Shown: positions 36,829 through 47,743, counted from the stretch's first letter. The stretch is DNA of 64,000 nt from Terriglobia bacterium (GCA_009838515.1 VXRL01000044.1:70814-134813); one strand, 5' to 3'. Numbers and translations: made by a program. Notes: a model not told the origin generated them from the sequence alone.

Positions 36829-37554
36829 ATGCTGATTCTCTCGATGTGGCGTTCATATCTCCTGACGTACCCGTTCTTGGCGGTCTATGTCCTGCTGGTG
36901 GTGCCCGCATTCGTGCCGATCACTTGGGCCACGGGATCGATCCGACCGATCTATTGGATGGCCCAGCAGGGCTGTCGCATCGCATTCCGGCTCAGCGGAG
37001 TGCGGTTGCGTGTGCTGGACCGCCAACGGGCGTTTGCGCACCCGTGCTGCGTGTTCGTGGCGAACCACGTCAGCAACCTTGAGGCTCCGGCGCTATTCGC
37101 GACCCTGCCGCGCATCGCCGTGATCATGAAGGAATCGCTCGGCCGCATCCCGCTGCTCGGATACGCCATGCGCCTGGGCGGCTTTATCTGCGTGGACCGC
37201 AGCGCGAAAGACTCGCGCAAGAGAGCTCTGGACGAGGCCCTGCAGACACTCCAGAGCGGAATCTCGATGCTGATCTTCCCGGAGGGCACGCGCAATCCCG
37301 CCGGGCCGCTGCTTGCCTTCCGGCCGGGGCCATTCCAACTGGCGATCGGAGCCGGAGTGCCGGTGGTGCCGATCACGATCCACGGAGCTCAAGCGCTGAT
37401 GCCGCGGGGAACGACGTATATGCGGCCGGGGGTGGTCACGCTGGCATTTCACCCGCCAGTCCAAACAACGGGATTGACCGAAAAGGACCGCCTGGGCCTG
37501 ATGACCCAAGTCCGCGCTTGCATGCAAGCCGCGATCGATGCCGATCCGCACTAG
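36829..37554 (+). CDS. 1-acyl-sn-glycerol-3-phosphate acyltransferase (PlsC family)
   Basis: The product is 241 residues. An N-terminal membrane segment (about 5-30) is followed by the acyltransferase motif VANHVSNLEAP, where the usual HX4D aspartate is replaced by glutamate, then VDRS and FPEGTRNPAG. It acylates lysophosphatidate or a similar acceptor on the inner membrane. The start may also be the in-frame ATG at 36844, since a TAGGAT box overlaps the first ATG. Confidence 0.88.
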   Translation: MLILSMWRSYLLTYPFLAVYVLLVVPAFVPITWATGSIRPIYWMAQQGCRIAFRLSGVRLRVLDRQRAFAHPCCVFVANHVSNLEAPALFATLPRIAVIMKESLGRIPLLGYAMRLGGFICVDRSAKDSRKRALDEALQTLQSGISMLIFPEGTRNPAGPLLAFRPGPFQLAIGAGVPVVPITIHGAQALMPRGTTYMRPGVVTLAFHPPVQTTGLTEKDRLGLMTQVRACMQAAIDADPH

Positions 37555-37583
37555 GGCCGGCAGGGTGGGCGACCAGTGCGCCC

Positions 37584-39050
37584 CTACGCCAGCAAGCTGC
37601 GGACCACGTTGCCGCGAACATCGGTCAGCCGAAAATCGCGCCCTTGGTGCCGGAACGTGAGCTTGGTGTGGTCTAGGCCAAGGCAGTGCAGGACCGTAGC
37701 CTGGAGGTCATTGACAGCGACCGGATCCTGGGCGACCTCCAGGCCCAGTTCATCGGTTTGCCCGACAGCACAGCCCGGACGGATCCCGCCCCCTGCCAGC
37801 CACATGCTGAAGGCAAGTCTGTGGTGGTCCCGCCCGCGGCTTTCTTCACGGCTAGGAGTGCGGTCCTCGACCATCGGAGTTCGCCCGAACTCCCCGCCCC
37901 ACACGACCAGAGTGGAATCGAGCAAGCCTCGTTCCTTTAGGTCGGCCACCAGTGCAGCGGACGGCTTGTCGGTGGCAAGGCACTCCTTCTCGATGCCTTT
38001 CCTGAGCTCGGCGTGATGGTCCCAGCTGGCGTGAACGATCTGCACGAAGCGCACGCCGCGCTCGACCATGCGCCTGGCCAGCAAGCAGTTGCGCCCATAT
38101 TGAGCGGTCTCCTTCTCGTTGACTCCGTAGGCGTCCAACGTCGCCTCCGACTCGCCTGAGAAATCCAGCAGTTCCGGAGTGGCCATTTGCATGCGGAAGG
38201 CCAACTCGTAGGACGCGATGCGCGCTTCGACCTCGGGATCGCCACTCGCGGCTCGATGCACCGCATTGAGGTCGCGCAACGCGTCTAGGCGGGCGCGCTG
38301 GGACGCGCGGCTGTATCCCGGCGGATTGGACAAGTGCAGCACCGCGTCTCCGGTGCTGCGGAACGGCACGCCCTGATAGCTGGACGGCAGGAACCCGCTC
38401 GACCAAATGCCGCTCCCCGCGTCGGCACCGCTGCCCGAGTTGAGCACGACGAACCCGGGCAGGTCGCGGGACTCGCTACCCAAGCCGTAGGTCACCCAGG
38501 CACCCATCGAGGGATGACCGACGAACGGGGTGCCGCAGGCCATCATGAGCTGGCCGGTGTGGTGGTTGATCTGGTCGGTCGTCATCGACCGCACGACGCA
38601 CAGGTCGTCGGCCGATCGGGCCGTATGCGGCAAGAGTTCCGAGAAGGCCAGCCCGCTCTCGCCGTGCCGGTCGAAGCGGCGCGGGCTAGCCCAGATCTTG
38701 GCGTCGGGCTTGATGAAGGCGAGTTCGAGGTCTCCCGCGAGCGAATCGGGCAGCGGCTGACCGTCCCATTGACGCATCGATGGCTTGGGATCAAGAAGGT
38801 CAAGCTGGCTCGGCCCGCCAGCTTGGAAGAGGAAGATCACGTTCCTCGCGGAGGGTTCAAAGTGCGGCTCCCGTTCACGGAGCGGATCGGCGGCCGCCGC
38901 GGGATAACCATCTTCGGCCAGAAGCAGCGAGAGCGCTATTGATCCGAGCCCACAGGCCGACTCCCGCAAGAATCGACGCCGATGCGACAGACGCACGTCG
39001 GCGACAGGGCCGGCCCGGAGACGCTCCTCCGATCCGTCACCGAACCCCAT
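37584..39050 (-). CDS. DUF1501 secreted protein (sulfatase-fold family)
   Basis: The product is 488 residues with a Tat signal (HRRRFLRESACGLGS, about 24-38). NVIFLFQAGGPSQLDLLDPKP, SMGAWVTYGLGSE, VVWGGEFGRTP and GRDHHRLAFSMWLAGGG are characteristic of DUF1501, an alkaline-phosphatase/sulfatase-like fold common in Planctomycetota, Verrucomicrobiota and Acidobacteriota, usually paired with DUF1800 or DUF1553 genes. No such partner is present here. Confidence 0.93.
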   Translation of the reverse strand: MGFGDGSEERLRAGPVADVRLSHRRRFLRESACGLGSIALSLLLAEDGYPAAAADPLREREPHFEPSARNVIFLFQAGGPSQLDLLDPKPSMRQWDGQPLPDSLAGDLELAFIKPDAKIWASPRRFDRHGESGLAFSELLPHTARSADDLCVVRSMTTDQINHHTGQLMMACGTPFVGHPSMGAWVTYGLGSESRDLPGFVVLNSGSGADAGSGIWSSGFLPSSYQGVPFRSTGDAVLHLSNPPGYSRASQRARLDALRDLNAVHRAASGDPEVEARIASYELAFRMQMATPELLDFSGESEATLDAYGVNEKETAQYGRNCLLARRMVERGVRFVQIVHASWDHHAELRKGIEKECLATDKPSAALVADLKERGLLDSTLVVWGGEFGRTPMVEDRTPSREESRGRDHHRLAFSMWLAGGGIRPGCAVGQTDELGLEVAQDPVAVNDLQATVLHCLGLDHTKLTFRHQGRDFRLTDVRGNVVRSLLA

Positions 39051-39295
39051 CGGAAATCAGCATAACAGCGCGCGTTCCGTCGCGGCCATAGAGCCGCAGC
39101 CTCTTGAAAACCATCACTTGCAGCTCCGCGCGCGCAGCGGGTGAGCGCTCCAACCTGCCCGCAATCGGGTCACTGCTGTCTAACCTCCTGCATTGCAATC
39201 GATTCCGGCGCAATGATGGCTACCGAAATGCCGCGCCTAGGATAATCGTCTGCGAGTTATTTCCGTGCACTGCACGCGTTGGCCGGGATGAGGTC

Positions 39296-39712
39296 ATGCG
39301 GCGTCAGTTTCGGGCCGGGCCAGACGAACGCGAGCGTATGTGGCGCACACTGGTCACCGTGCTCAAGGGCGAGCCGGATCTGGAGTTCGCATGGCTCCAC
39401 GGCTCGTCCCTCGCAGCTGACGAGTTCCGCGACATTGATATCGGCGTCCACCTAAGCGCGACGGCTGAGGTCCGCTCACGGCGCGGGCTGGAGCTGGCAG
39501 TGCGACTGGATCAGCAAATCGGACTCCCGCTCGACGTAGGTGTGCTCAACGACGCTCCCGTAACGTTCCTCTTTCATGTCTTCCGGGAAGGACGCCTGCT
39601 GCTCAGCCGGAACGACGAGCGCTTAGCCGACCTCACGGAACGGACGGTACGGGAGTATCTCGACGCCGCACCATTGCTGCGGCGGGCCAATATCGAGGCC
39701 TACGGGGCGTGA
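39296..39712 (+). CDS. MNT-type nucleotidyltransferase antitoxin (MntA-like)
   Basis: The product is 138 residues from an ATG behind GATGAGG. WLHGSSLAADEFRDIDIGV is the nucleotidyltransferase GS...DxD motif, with eight residues between GS and the first D, fewer than in typical MntA. MntA antitoxins neutralise HEPN RNase partners by adding AMP to a tyrosine. The stop overlaps the following gene (GTGA), as expected of an MNT-HEPN module. Confidence 0.82.
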   Translation: MRRQFRAGPDERERMWRTLVTVLKGEPDLEFAWLHGSSLAADEFRDIDIGVHLSATAEVRSRRGLELAVRLDQQIGLPLDVGVLNDAPVTFLFHVFREGRLLLSRNDERLADLTERTVREYLDAAPLLRRANIEAYGA

Positions 39713-40130
39713 CTCTCAACCCGGATGTGGTCCGCACTTGGAGCGCGGAAATCGAGGAATCCGTGGAGCGCCTAGAGTCGCTCGCCGCGCTCCCCCCGGC
39801 CGAATTCCTGGTTGATCGGGACGCACAAGGCATCGCTGCTACCGCCTGCCCGTAGCGGTCGAGGCCGCGCTTGCGCTCTGTTATCACGTATCGTTGCGGC
39901 GGCTACGCACCGCGCCGGCGGACTGGGCCAGCCGTTTCGGACTACTCGAAGACGCTGGCATCCTCGCACCCGACCTCACCGAGCGGCTAAAGAACGTGGC
40001 AAGGTTACGAAACCCGCTGGTTCGCGTCTATCGGAGGGTTGACAACCGGCAAGCAAATGACGCGCCGCGGAAGAGTCTGGGAGATTTCCGAGCGTTCTCG
40101 GCGGCAATCGTGTCGCTGCTAGATGGCTGA
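39709..40130 (+). pseudogene. Frameshifted HEPN toxin (HepT/DUF86-like)
   Basis: Starting at the GTG overlapping mntA, the first frame gives LNPDVVRTWSAEIEE..EFLVDRDAQGIA and then stops. The rest, YRLPVAVEAALALCYHV to KNVARLRNPLVRVYRRVD, continues in another frame joined near 39838. This is the HepT/DUF86 fold. The catalytic RX4-6HxY motif reads RNPLVRVY: the histidine has become arginine. Both the frameshift and that change would inactivate the RNase. Confidence 0.72.
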
Positions 40131-40202
40131 AGCGCTCTGTTTCGGTCCCAGCGCCGCAGCCCAAAGTGCACGCGCAAGTCAGAACATTCGCGGCAGGATT
40201 GG

Positions 40203-40208
40203 TACAAT
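40203..40208 (+). promoter_or_regulatory. Possible -10 box of the DUF2203 gene
   Basis: TACAAT lies 77 bases before the ATG at 40286. A -35 element is not convincing, so this is only a possible promoter. Confidence 0.3.
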
Positions 40209-40285
40209 ACGTGCTGTCGCTGATGGTTCGCACGTTGCGGTGCGAGTATCCAGGACGCATTTCCCTGCTGCGAGGACGATCCGAC

Positions 40286-40723
40286 ATGTCGCGCTACTTC
40301 ACTCTGCAAGAAGCGGAAAGCCTGATTCCCACAGTTCAGGAGGGCCTGAAAGCCGCGATCAGCGCTAAAGAGCGCATCGGCGAGATAGACCAAGCCATGC
40401 AGAACCTATCAGCGCACATCTGCATGGTTGGCGGCGCCGAGATCAATCCGGACAAAGTCGCACGCCAGAAGCTCGAACGCATCTCGCTGATGCAGCTCAT
40501 CGACGATCGAGTCTCGGACATCCAGAGCAGCGGGTGTTTGGTCAAAGATCTTGACCTTGGCCTGCTAGACTTCCCCGCACTGCTGAACGGCGTTGAGGTG
40601 TACCTATGCTGGAAGCTGGGCGAAAGCCGAATCGAGTGGTGGCATTCCACCCAGGAAGGCTATTCGGGACGGCGCAGAATCATGGATGAGTTCGACGACA
40701 GTTCCACGCCGTTGCCGAACTAG
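40286..40723 (+). CDS. DUF2203 family protein
   Basis: The product is 145 residues. It starts SRYFTLQEAESLIPTVQE, has helical content in the middle, and ends LDFPALLNGVEVYLCWKLGE with EWWHSTQEGYSGRR. These are the conserved segments of DUF2203, a small cytoplasmic family whose function is unknown. The ATG at 40286 has a GAGGA ribosome binding site; the frame is open further upstream without family similarity. Confidence 0.88.
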   Translation: MSRYFTLQEAESLIPTVQEGLKAAISAKERIGEIDQAMQNLSAHICMVGGAEINPDKVARQKLERISLMQLIDDRVSDIQSSGCLVKDLDLGLLDFPALLNGVEVYLCWKLGESRIEWWHSTQEGYSGRRRIMDEFDDSSTPLPN

Positions 40724-40756
40724 CCTCGCTCCGCCGCCGCGGCGACAATCCGCGCA

Positions 40757-42139
40757 CTAGCGATATGGCAGGTCGGCGCGCTCGCGCCAGTCATCCTCGG
40801 TGCGAGCGAACCAATCCATCGTGAGTTCATCCAGCTCTGCCTGCACGGCGGCTTGCTCGGGCTTGCCCGCTAGATTTTGCAGCTGGAACGGATCGGCTAC
40901 GTTGTCGTACAGCAGCCAGGCTTGGTCTTGACTCCGGGCATAGGTGTAGCGCTCGGTCCGCACGCCGCGCCAAGCCGGGAACTCGCCCCGTTCGGTCGGC
41001 GTGTAGCTCTGGGCATATACGGACTCGGGAGCAGGAGAGTTCGGACGCCCGCCGTGCTCCTCGGCCAACAGGTGGCGCGACAGGTCCGTGCCTGAGACGG
41101 TCTCGGCCATGGGCAGCCCGGCCAGGCCTAGCAGCGTCGGCACGACATCGACATGAGACGCGGGCAGCGTCAACTGCTGGCCCGCCGGAACCGCTGCCGG
41201 ATAGTGCACGATGCCGGGCACCTGAAGCGACTCGGCCCAAGGCTTGCGCTTGAGCACTGTACCCTGGGAACCCAGCATGTCGCCGTGGTCCGACGTGATC
41301 AAGATGACGGTGTTCTCGAACTGGCCCGCGGCCTTCAGCGCGTCGACGATTCGTCCGACCTCGTCGTCGAGGAACGTGATCGCCGCATAGTAGCCGGCGA
41401 TGTCCTGCCGTGAGCCCAGCGCGCGGCCAGCGCGCAGTTCGACGGGCCCGTTCCAGTTCTCCCGCATCTTAAGCAGGTTCGGTTCGTACATGTTCATGTA
41501 CGCCGGCGGTGCAACGTAGGGGTTGTGCGGCGGCCCCCACTGGACGTAGGCCAAGAACGGCGTTTCGGCATCGCTGCCGATGAAATCGATGACCTCGTCC
41601 GTGAACGCCGTGGCCGAGTAGCCCTCGATCTGGATCGGCTCCGGCGAATCCCGGAAGTACTGCATGTTCCAGTAGTTGTGAGTGCAAATGTTGGCGGCCC
41701 AGAAGTCGAACCCTTGGCGCCGCTCGCGCCGGACATAGCCCGGCAGCCGCTTGCCGCCCTCCAAGTGCCACTTGCCGACGAAAGCGGTGCGGTAGCCGTT
41801 GTCCCGAGCGATCTCGGCTATCGTGACTTCGCTGTCAGGCAGCGGCGCGTCGTTGACATCCACGCCGTGCTCGTGAGCGAATCGCCCAGTCAGCAGCGTG
41901 CCCCGCGCCGGGCAGCAGACAGGGCAATTCGCCGTCAAGTTCCTTAGCAGAGCGCCGTTCGCCGCGAGGGCGTCCATGTTGGGCGTCCGCACGTCCGGGT
42001 TCCCCATCGCGCCGAGGTCCATCGCCCGCCACTGGTCGGGCATCAACACCAAGACGTTGGGCCGAGGCAGGCGCGGGCCGAGGCATGCCGAACCAGCGGC
42101 AGCCGCGGCAGAGGCGAGGAACGCCCGGCGGTTCATCAT
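40757..42139 (-). CDS. Sulfatase with CCPAR formylglycine motif, Tat/lipoprotein signal
   Basis: The product is 460 residues. MNRRAFLASAAAAAGSACLG combines a twin-arginine pair with a lipobox-like cysteine. RPNVLVLMPDQWRAMDLG supplies metal ligands; NCPVCCPARGTLLTGR contains the CxPxR motif (C75 as formylglycine). LITSDHGDMLGSQG and a C-terminal QLQNLAG are also typical. It belongs to the choline-sulfatase/arylsulfatase-like type I group and is the second sulfatase in the window. Confidence 0.93.
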   Translation of the reverse strand: MMNRRAFLASAAAAAGSACLGPRLPRPNVLVLMPDQWRAMDLGAMGNPDVRTPNMDALAANGALLRNLTANCPVCCPARGTLLTGRFAHEHGVDVNDAPLPDSEVTIAEIARDNGYRTAFVGKWHLEGGKRLPGYVRRERRQGFDFWAANICTHNYWNMQYFRDSPEPIQIEGYSATAFTDEVIDFIGSDAETPFLAYVQWGPPHNPYVAPPAYMNMYEPNLLKMRENWNGPVELRAGRALGSRQDIAGYYAAITFLDDEVGRIVDALKAAGQFENTVILITSDHGDMLGSQGTVLKRKPWAESLQVPGIVHYPAAVPAGQQLTLPASHVDVVPTLLGLAGLPMAETVSGTDLSRHLLAEEHGGRPNSPAPESVYAQSYTPTERGEFPAWRGVRTERYTYARSQDQAWLLYDNVADPFQLQNLAGKPEQAAVQAELDELTMDWFARTEDDWRERADLPYR

Positions 42140-42311
42140 CAGGGCCAGAATGCCAGCCTCGCGTGAGCAGTGTCAACCGCGCCGACCCGCGGAGTCCGCA
42201 GCCGTTTGCCGCTGCGCATTCTCGATGCAGCAATCAGAACGACGCGGTGGTCGCGCGGCTGTGGTATTCGGCTGGATCGGGTGTCGGCAAGATGGCCGCG
42301 ACAACTCCGAA

Positions 42312-43709
<1,398 letters not shown>

Positions 43710-43746
43710 TAAGAGCCCGCAGTATGAGCCTATTGTAGCGAGCCGC

Positions 43747-44574
43747 CTACAGCCGGTAGGCTTCGATGGCCGTTCCGCCGAGCACCCGGTCGCGCTCATC
43801 CGCACTGAGGCGCGCAGCGAATCCGGCCACCAGTTCGAACCAGCGGGCATAGCCCGCTCCCACCAGGCACACCGGCCAATCGGAGCCGTACATGAGTCGC
43901 CGCGGGCCGAACGCATCCAAGACGGCATCCATGTACGGGGCAAGCTCGGCCTCGCTCCAACGCTCCCAGTCCGCCTCGGTCACCATTCCTGAGATCTTGC
44001 AGTAGAGGTTGGTCCGCCGGGCGAGGGCCCGGATCGCTCCGCGCCAAGCGCCGAACGAGCCGTCCCGGATCCTGGGCTTGCCGATGTGGTCGAGGACAAA
44101 TACCTGATTGGGGTGCCGGTCGACGAATTCCAGCGTCTGCGGCAGGTGGCGCTCGAAGATGAGGATGTCGTACACCAAGCCCGCCTCGGTGACGGCGCGC
44201 ACGCCTTCGTTGAAGTCCCGGCGCAGCATGTACTCATGGTCCGGCTCGTCCTGCAGGACATGCCGGCATGCCCGCAGGTACGGATCTTGTGCAACTTCTT
44301 CCAACGTGCCGCGCACGGCGGGGTCTACCAGCGGCACCCAGCCGACCACCCCGCGGATGAAGTCGTTCTCGCGGGCGTGCGCCAGCAGTGCATGGGTCTC
44401 CGACAGCGTCTGCCTGGCCTGAACCGAAACCACTCCGTCAACGCCGGCAGCCGCGACCTCCCGGCGTAGGTCGGCAGGGAGAAAATCGCGCCGCAGGGCC
44501 CGCATCGAATCGGAGATCCACCCGTATTCGACCGGATCGTAGCGCCAGAAGTGGTGGTGTGAGTCGACGATCAC
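43747..44574 (-). CDS. Amidohydrolase-2 family lactonase (fucono/rhamnono-lactonase-like)
   Basis: The product is 275 residues: IVDSHHHFW at the start, VLDHIGKP in the middle and LMYGSDWPVC near the end, the pattern of the amidohydrolase family that includes L-fuconolactonase and L-rhamnono-1,4-lactonase. It starts with GTG, 12 bp after the aldo/keto reductase. Together the pair fits oxidation of a sugar to a lactone and hydrolysis to the acid. Confidence 0.85.
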   Translation of the reverse strand: MIVDSHHHFWRYDPVEYGWISDSMRALRRDFLPADLRREVAAAGVDGVVSVQARQTLSETHALLAHARENDFIRGVVGWVPLVDPAVRGTLEEVAQDPYLRACRHVLQDEPDHEYMLRRDFNEGVRAVTEAGLVYDILIFERHLPQTLEFVDRHPNQVFVLDHIGKPRIRDGSFGAWRGAIRALARRTNLYCKISGMVTEADWERWSEAELAPYMDAVLDAFGPRRLMYGSDWPVCLVGAGYARWFELVAGFAARLSADERDRVLGGTAIEAYRL

Positions 44575-44586
44575 GCAAATCTCGCC

Positions 44587-45525
44587 TCAGCGAGGGTCTT
44601 GGTTCTCTTCCAGGCCGGTGGGCCAGATCTGGTTGCGCACCGGATCGACCATTTCGCGAATCTCGTCCAGCAGCCCGTCGGGCTGTTCGAAATCGAACGC
44701 CTTGAGGTTGCGTTCGACATGCCGGCTCTTGGACATGCCCACCAGCACGCTGGCCGTGTGCGGGTAGTCGTAGCAGAACTTCAGCGCCGCTTCCGAGACG
44801 TCGACGCCGCGGGCCCGGCAGTGCTGCGCCACCTGCTGCCCGACCTGCTGCACCTCCTCCGAAGCGAGGTGCCACGGCGGCGCGCCGCGCTCGGTCAGGA
44901 TGCGCAGGTGCAGCGGCGAAGCATTGATCAGGCCTATCCCGCGCTCGGCGCAGAGCGGTCTCAGCTCGGTGTCCAAGTCGTCGACGATCAGGTTGTAGCG
45001 GGCGTAGGAGAGGATGCTGTCGACCTCGGCCCGCTCTGCCACGTCCCGCAAGATGCCCAGTGGCAGCGCCGTGATGCCGACATAGCGGCACTTCCCGGCG
45101 CGCTGCAGCTCGCGAGCGACCGGCAGGGCCTCGTTGATGACCTGCTCGCGATCCACGAACTCGATATCGTGCATCTGGTAGATGTCCACGTAGTCCGTGC
45201 GCAAGCGGCGGAGCGACTCGTCGATGCTCGAGCGGACGCGCTCGGCCGAGAAGTCGAACGCATCGATGTCGTAGCGGCCGCACTTGGTGGCGAGCACGAT
45301 GTTCTTGCGGCGGGCACCGAGCGCCCGGCCGAGCCGCTCTTCGGAGAGCGTGCGACCGTAGTAGGGCGAGGTATCGAAGAAGTTGATCCCCTGGTCGATC
45401 GCCATGTGCACGGCGCGATCGCCCTCGCGCACGTCAATCTCCTCAAACTCGTTGCCCAGCGGCGACGCGCCGTACCCGAGAACCGAGACTTCAAGGTCGG
45501 TGCTTCCGAGCTTGCGGTATTCCAT
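44587..45525 (-). CDS. Aldo/keto reductase (sugar dehydrogenase-like)
   Basis: The product is 312 residues. MEYRKLGSTDLEVSVLGYGASPLG, the catalytic D-Y-K-H set (FFDTSPYYG, LATKCGRY, YQMHDIEF) are visible. It resembles L-fucose/D-arabinose/galactose 1-dehydrogenases of the AKR family. With the downstream lactonase it forms a two-gene operon for oxidative sugar catabolism, probably L-fucose or a related deoxy sugar; the substrate is inferred from context only. Confidence 0.87.
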   Translation of the reverse strand: MEYRKLGSTDLEVSVLGYGASPLGNEFEEIDVREGDRAVHMAIDQGINFFDTSPYYGRTLSEERLGRALGARRKNIVLATKCGRYDIDAFDFSAERVRSSIDESLRRLRTDYVDIYQMHDIEFVDREQVINEALPVARELQRAGKCRYVGITALPLGILRDVAERAEVDSILSYARYNLIVDDLDTELRPLCAERGIGLINASPLHLRILTERGAPPWHLASEEVQQVGQQVAQHCRARGVDVSEAALKFCYDYPHTASVLVGMSKSRHVERNLKAFDFEQPDGLLDEIREMVDPVRNQIWPTGLEENQDPR

Positions 45526-45619
45526 GGGAAATATCGGCTACCCTGCTGATGGGAAGGGATAGCCAGCTTAGCAGTTCCCGCGGGGCCGCCCGCCGGGAGC
45601 CCCAAGATCGCCCAGTCCG

Positions 45620-46522
45620 ATGACCGAAGGCCTGCCCGCCACCGAAAAGCGAAACCCGCGCTCGGCCGGGATCGACCTCGCCAGCACTGAACAGGTGCTG
45701 GCCGTCATCAATGCCGAGGACGCGCGCGTGGCCGCGGCGGTGCGGGACCAGATCCCGCAAGTCGCCAGGGCGCTGGACGCCATCGTCGACCGTTGGGACC
45801 GAGGCGGGAGACTGTTCTACTGCGGGGCCGGCACGAGCGGCCGGCTGGGAGTGCTCGACGCAGCCGAGTGCCCGCCGACCTTCGGCACTCCGCACGGCCG
45901 CGTCACGGCCGTGATCGCCGGCGGCGCGGAAGCGCTGCTGCGCTCCGTGGAAGGAGCCGAAGACCGCCCCGAGACCGCTCGCGCGGACTTGGAAGAGCGG
46001 GGGTTCGACGGCCAGGACGCGTTGGTTGGCATCGCTGCGAGCGGGCGTACTCCATACGTGTTGGGAGCGGTCGAACACGCAGCCGCGATAGGTGCCGTCA
46101 CGGTGGGGCTGAGCTGCAGCCCGGGCTCTGAGCTAGAACGGGCGGCGGACTACCCCATCACGCCGGAGGTAGGGCCGGAGGTAGTCACGGGATCGACCCG
46201 CATGAAGAGCGGCACCGCGCAAAAGCTGGTACTGAACATGCTCTCTACCGGGCTGATGATCCGTACGGGCTGCGTGCTCGGCAACTTGATGGTGAACGTG
46301 CAGGTCAAGAACGCCAAGCTGGCGGACCGGGCCGAGCGGATCGTCTGCGAGGTATGCGGCTGCGACTCGGAAAGAGCGCGCGCCGCGCTGGAAGCGGCGG
46401 GCCTCCGTGTCCGGCTCGCGATTCTGATGCTAAAGCGGCGCCTAGACCGCGACGCCGCCGAGTCACTGCTGGCGCGCTTCGGCAATAACCTGCGCCTAGC
46501 ACTGGAGGCAAACGATGACTGA
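45620..46522 (+). CDS. murQ: N-acetylmuramic acid 6-phosphate etherase
   Basis: The product is 300 residues. FYCGAGTSGRLGVLDAAECPPTF is the MurQ signature, with TGSTRMKSGTAQKLVLNMLST in the sugar-phosphate-binding SIS fold. It cleaves the lactyl ether of MurNAc-6-phosphate during cell wall recycling. The next gene starts inside its last codons. Confidence 0.96.
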   Translation: MTEGLPATEKRNPRSAGIDLASTEQVLAVINAEDARVAAAVRDQIPQVARALDAIVDRWDRGGRLFYCGAGTSGRLGVLDAAECPPTFGTPHGRVTAVIAGGAEALLRSVEGAEDRPETARADLEERGFDGQDALVGIAASGRTPYVLGAVEHAAAIGAVTVGLSCSPGSELERAADYPITPEVGPEVVTGSTRMKSGTAQKLVLNMLSTGLMIRTGCVLGNLMVNVQVKNAKLADRAERIVCEVCGCDSERARAALEAAGLRVRLAILMLKRRLDRDAAESLLARFGNNLRLALEANDD

Positions 46523-47660
46523 TCGATTCCGCCCCGCTCGCAAGGGGCTGCTCGCAGCGGCATTGGCCGCCGCGGCTTGCGCCGGCTTGCTGACGGCCCA
46601 GCCGCGCCGCGCGCAGCTGGAATCTCCCACGGTGCTGGCGGACGGTCGCATCCAGTTCCGAGTCGCCGCGCCGGATGCACGCACGCTGCGACTGCAGGCG
46701 CCGTGGGCCGGCGGTCGCCTGGAGTTCGAACAGGGGGAAGCTGGGATTTGGTCGCTGACGGTCGGCCCAGTGCCGCCCGCGATCTACAGCTACACCCTGC
46801 TGCTCGATGGCGTGCGCGTCCTAGATCCGCACAATACCGCCGTCAAGCGCTGGAGCGGCGGCAACGCCAGCCTGGTCGAAGTCCCGGCGCCCGAGCCGCT
46901 GCCCTACGACCTGCGGGACGTGCCGCATGGCTCGCTGCACGTGCACTACTACGCTTCCGAGGCGGGAGGACCGAACCGCAGGCTTCTCGTGTACGCACCG
47001 CCCGGATACTACGACGAGGCGGACCGGCGTTATCCCGTGCTGTACCTGCTGCACGGCTCCGGCGACGACGAAACGGCTTGGGCGGAAGTGGGCAAGGCCA
47101 ACCTCATCCTCGACAACCTGATCGCTTCGGGAGCGGCCGAGCCGATGTTGGTGGTGATGCCGAACGGCCATCCGGTGCCATGGGCCAGGCGCCGCAGGGG
47201 CATCGGATCCGACAACACGCGGCGGCTTCGCGATGACCTGATCCAAGGCGCGATGCCGCTGGTCGAATCGCTCTATCGCGCCAAGCTCGGACCGTCCCAG
47301 ACAGCCGTCGCCGGCCTGTCTATGGGAGGCGGGCAGTCCCTGTACTGCGCCGCGACCGGCCTCGATCGCTTCTCGTGGGTGGGGGCCTTTTCGGCCGCCG
47401 CTCCCGCCCCTGAGAGCGACGCCGCACAAGGACTGCTGGCCGACCCGGAACGCGCCAACGCGAGCCTCGACCTCCTTTGGATCGCAATCGGGCGCGACGA
47501 CTTTCTGCTGGATCGCAACGAGGCGTTCAAGTCTGCCTTGGCCAAGGCCGGCGTCGACCACACTTACCGCCTCACCTCCGGCGGCCACAGCTGGCCGGTC
47601 TGGCGCGGCTACTTGGCCGACTTTGTGCCGCTGCTGTTCCGCGCCGGCGGGCAACCCTGA
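46515..47660 (+). CDS. Secreted alpha/beta-hydrolase esterase with N-terminal E-set domain
   Basis: The product is 381 residues. A signal peptide (about 12-33) is followed by an E-set/CBM48-like domain (about 38-125) and an esterase D/enterochelin-esterase-type hydrolase with VLYLLHGSGDDETAW, the nucleophile in AGLSMGGGQSLY, and a C-terminal histidine in SGGHSWPVWR. Such enzymes are often feruloyl or acetyl xylan esterases of plant or algal polysaccharide degradation. It overlaps murQ by eight bases. Confidence 0.86.
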   Translation: MTDRFRPARKGLLAAALAAAACAGLLTAQPRRAQLESPTVLADGRIQFRVAAPDARTLRLQAPWAGGRLEFEQGEAGIWSLTVGPVPPAIYSYTLLLDGVRVLDPHNTAVKRWSGGNASLVEVPAPEPLPYDLRDVPHGSLHVHYYASEAGGPNRRLLVYAPPGYYDEADRRYPVLYLLHGSGDDETAWAEVGKANLILDNLIASGAAEPMLVVMPNGHPVPWARRRRGIGSDNTRRLRDDLIQGAMPLVESLYRAKLGPSQTAVAGLSMGGGQSLYCAATGLDRFSWVGAFSAAAPAPESDAAQGLLADPERANASLDLLWIAIGRDDFLLDRNEAFKSALAKAGVDHTYRLTSGGHSWPVWRGYLADFVPLLFRAGGQP

Positions 47661-47743
47661 CGGGTCGAGCGCGGGGCATAACCTAGACGGGCGAGTTTCC
47701 GTCATTACATTGACCGGTGCAGATGTAGCGCCGCACGGGTTCC

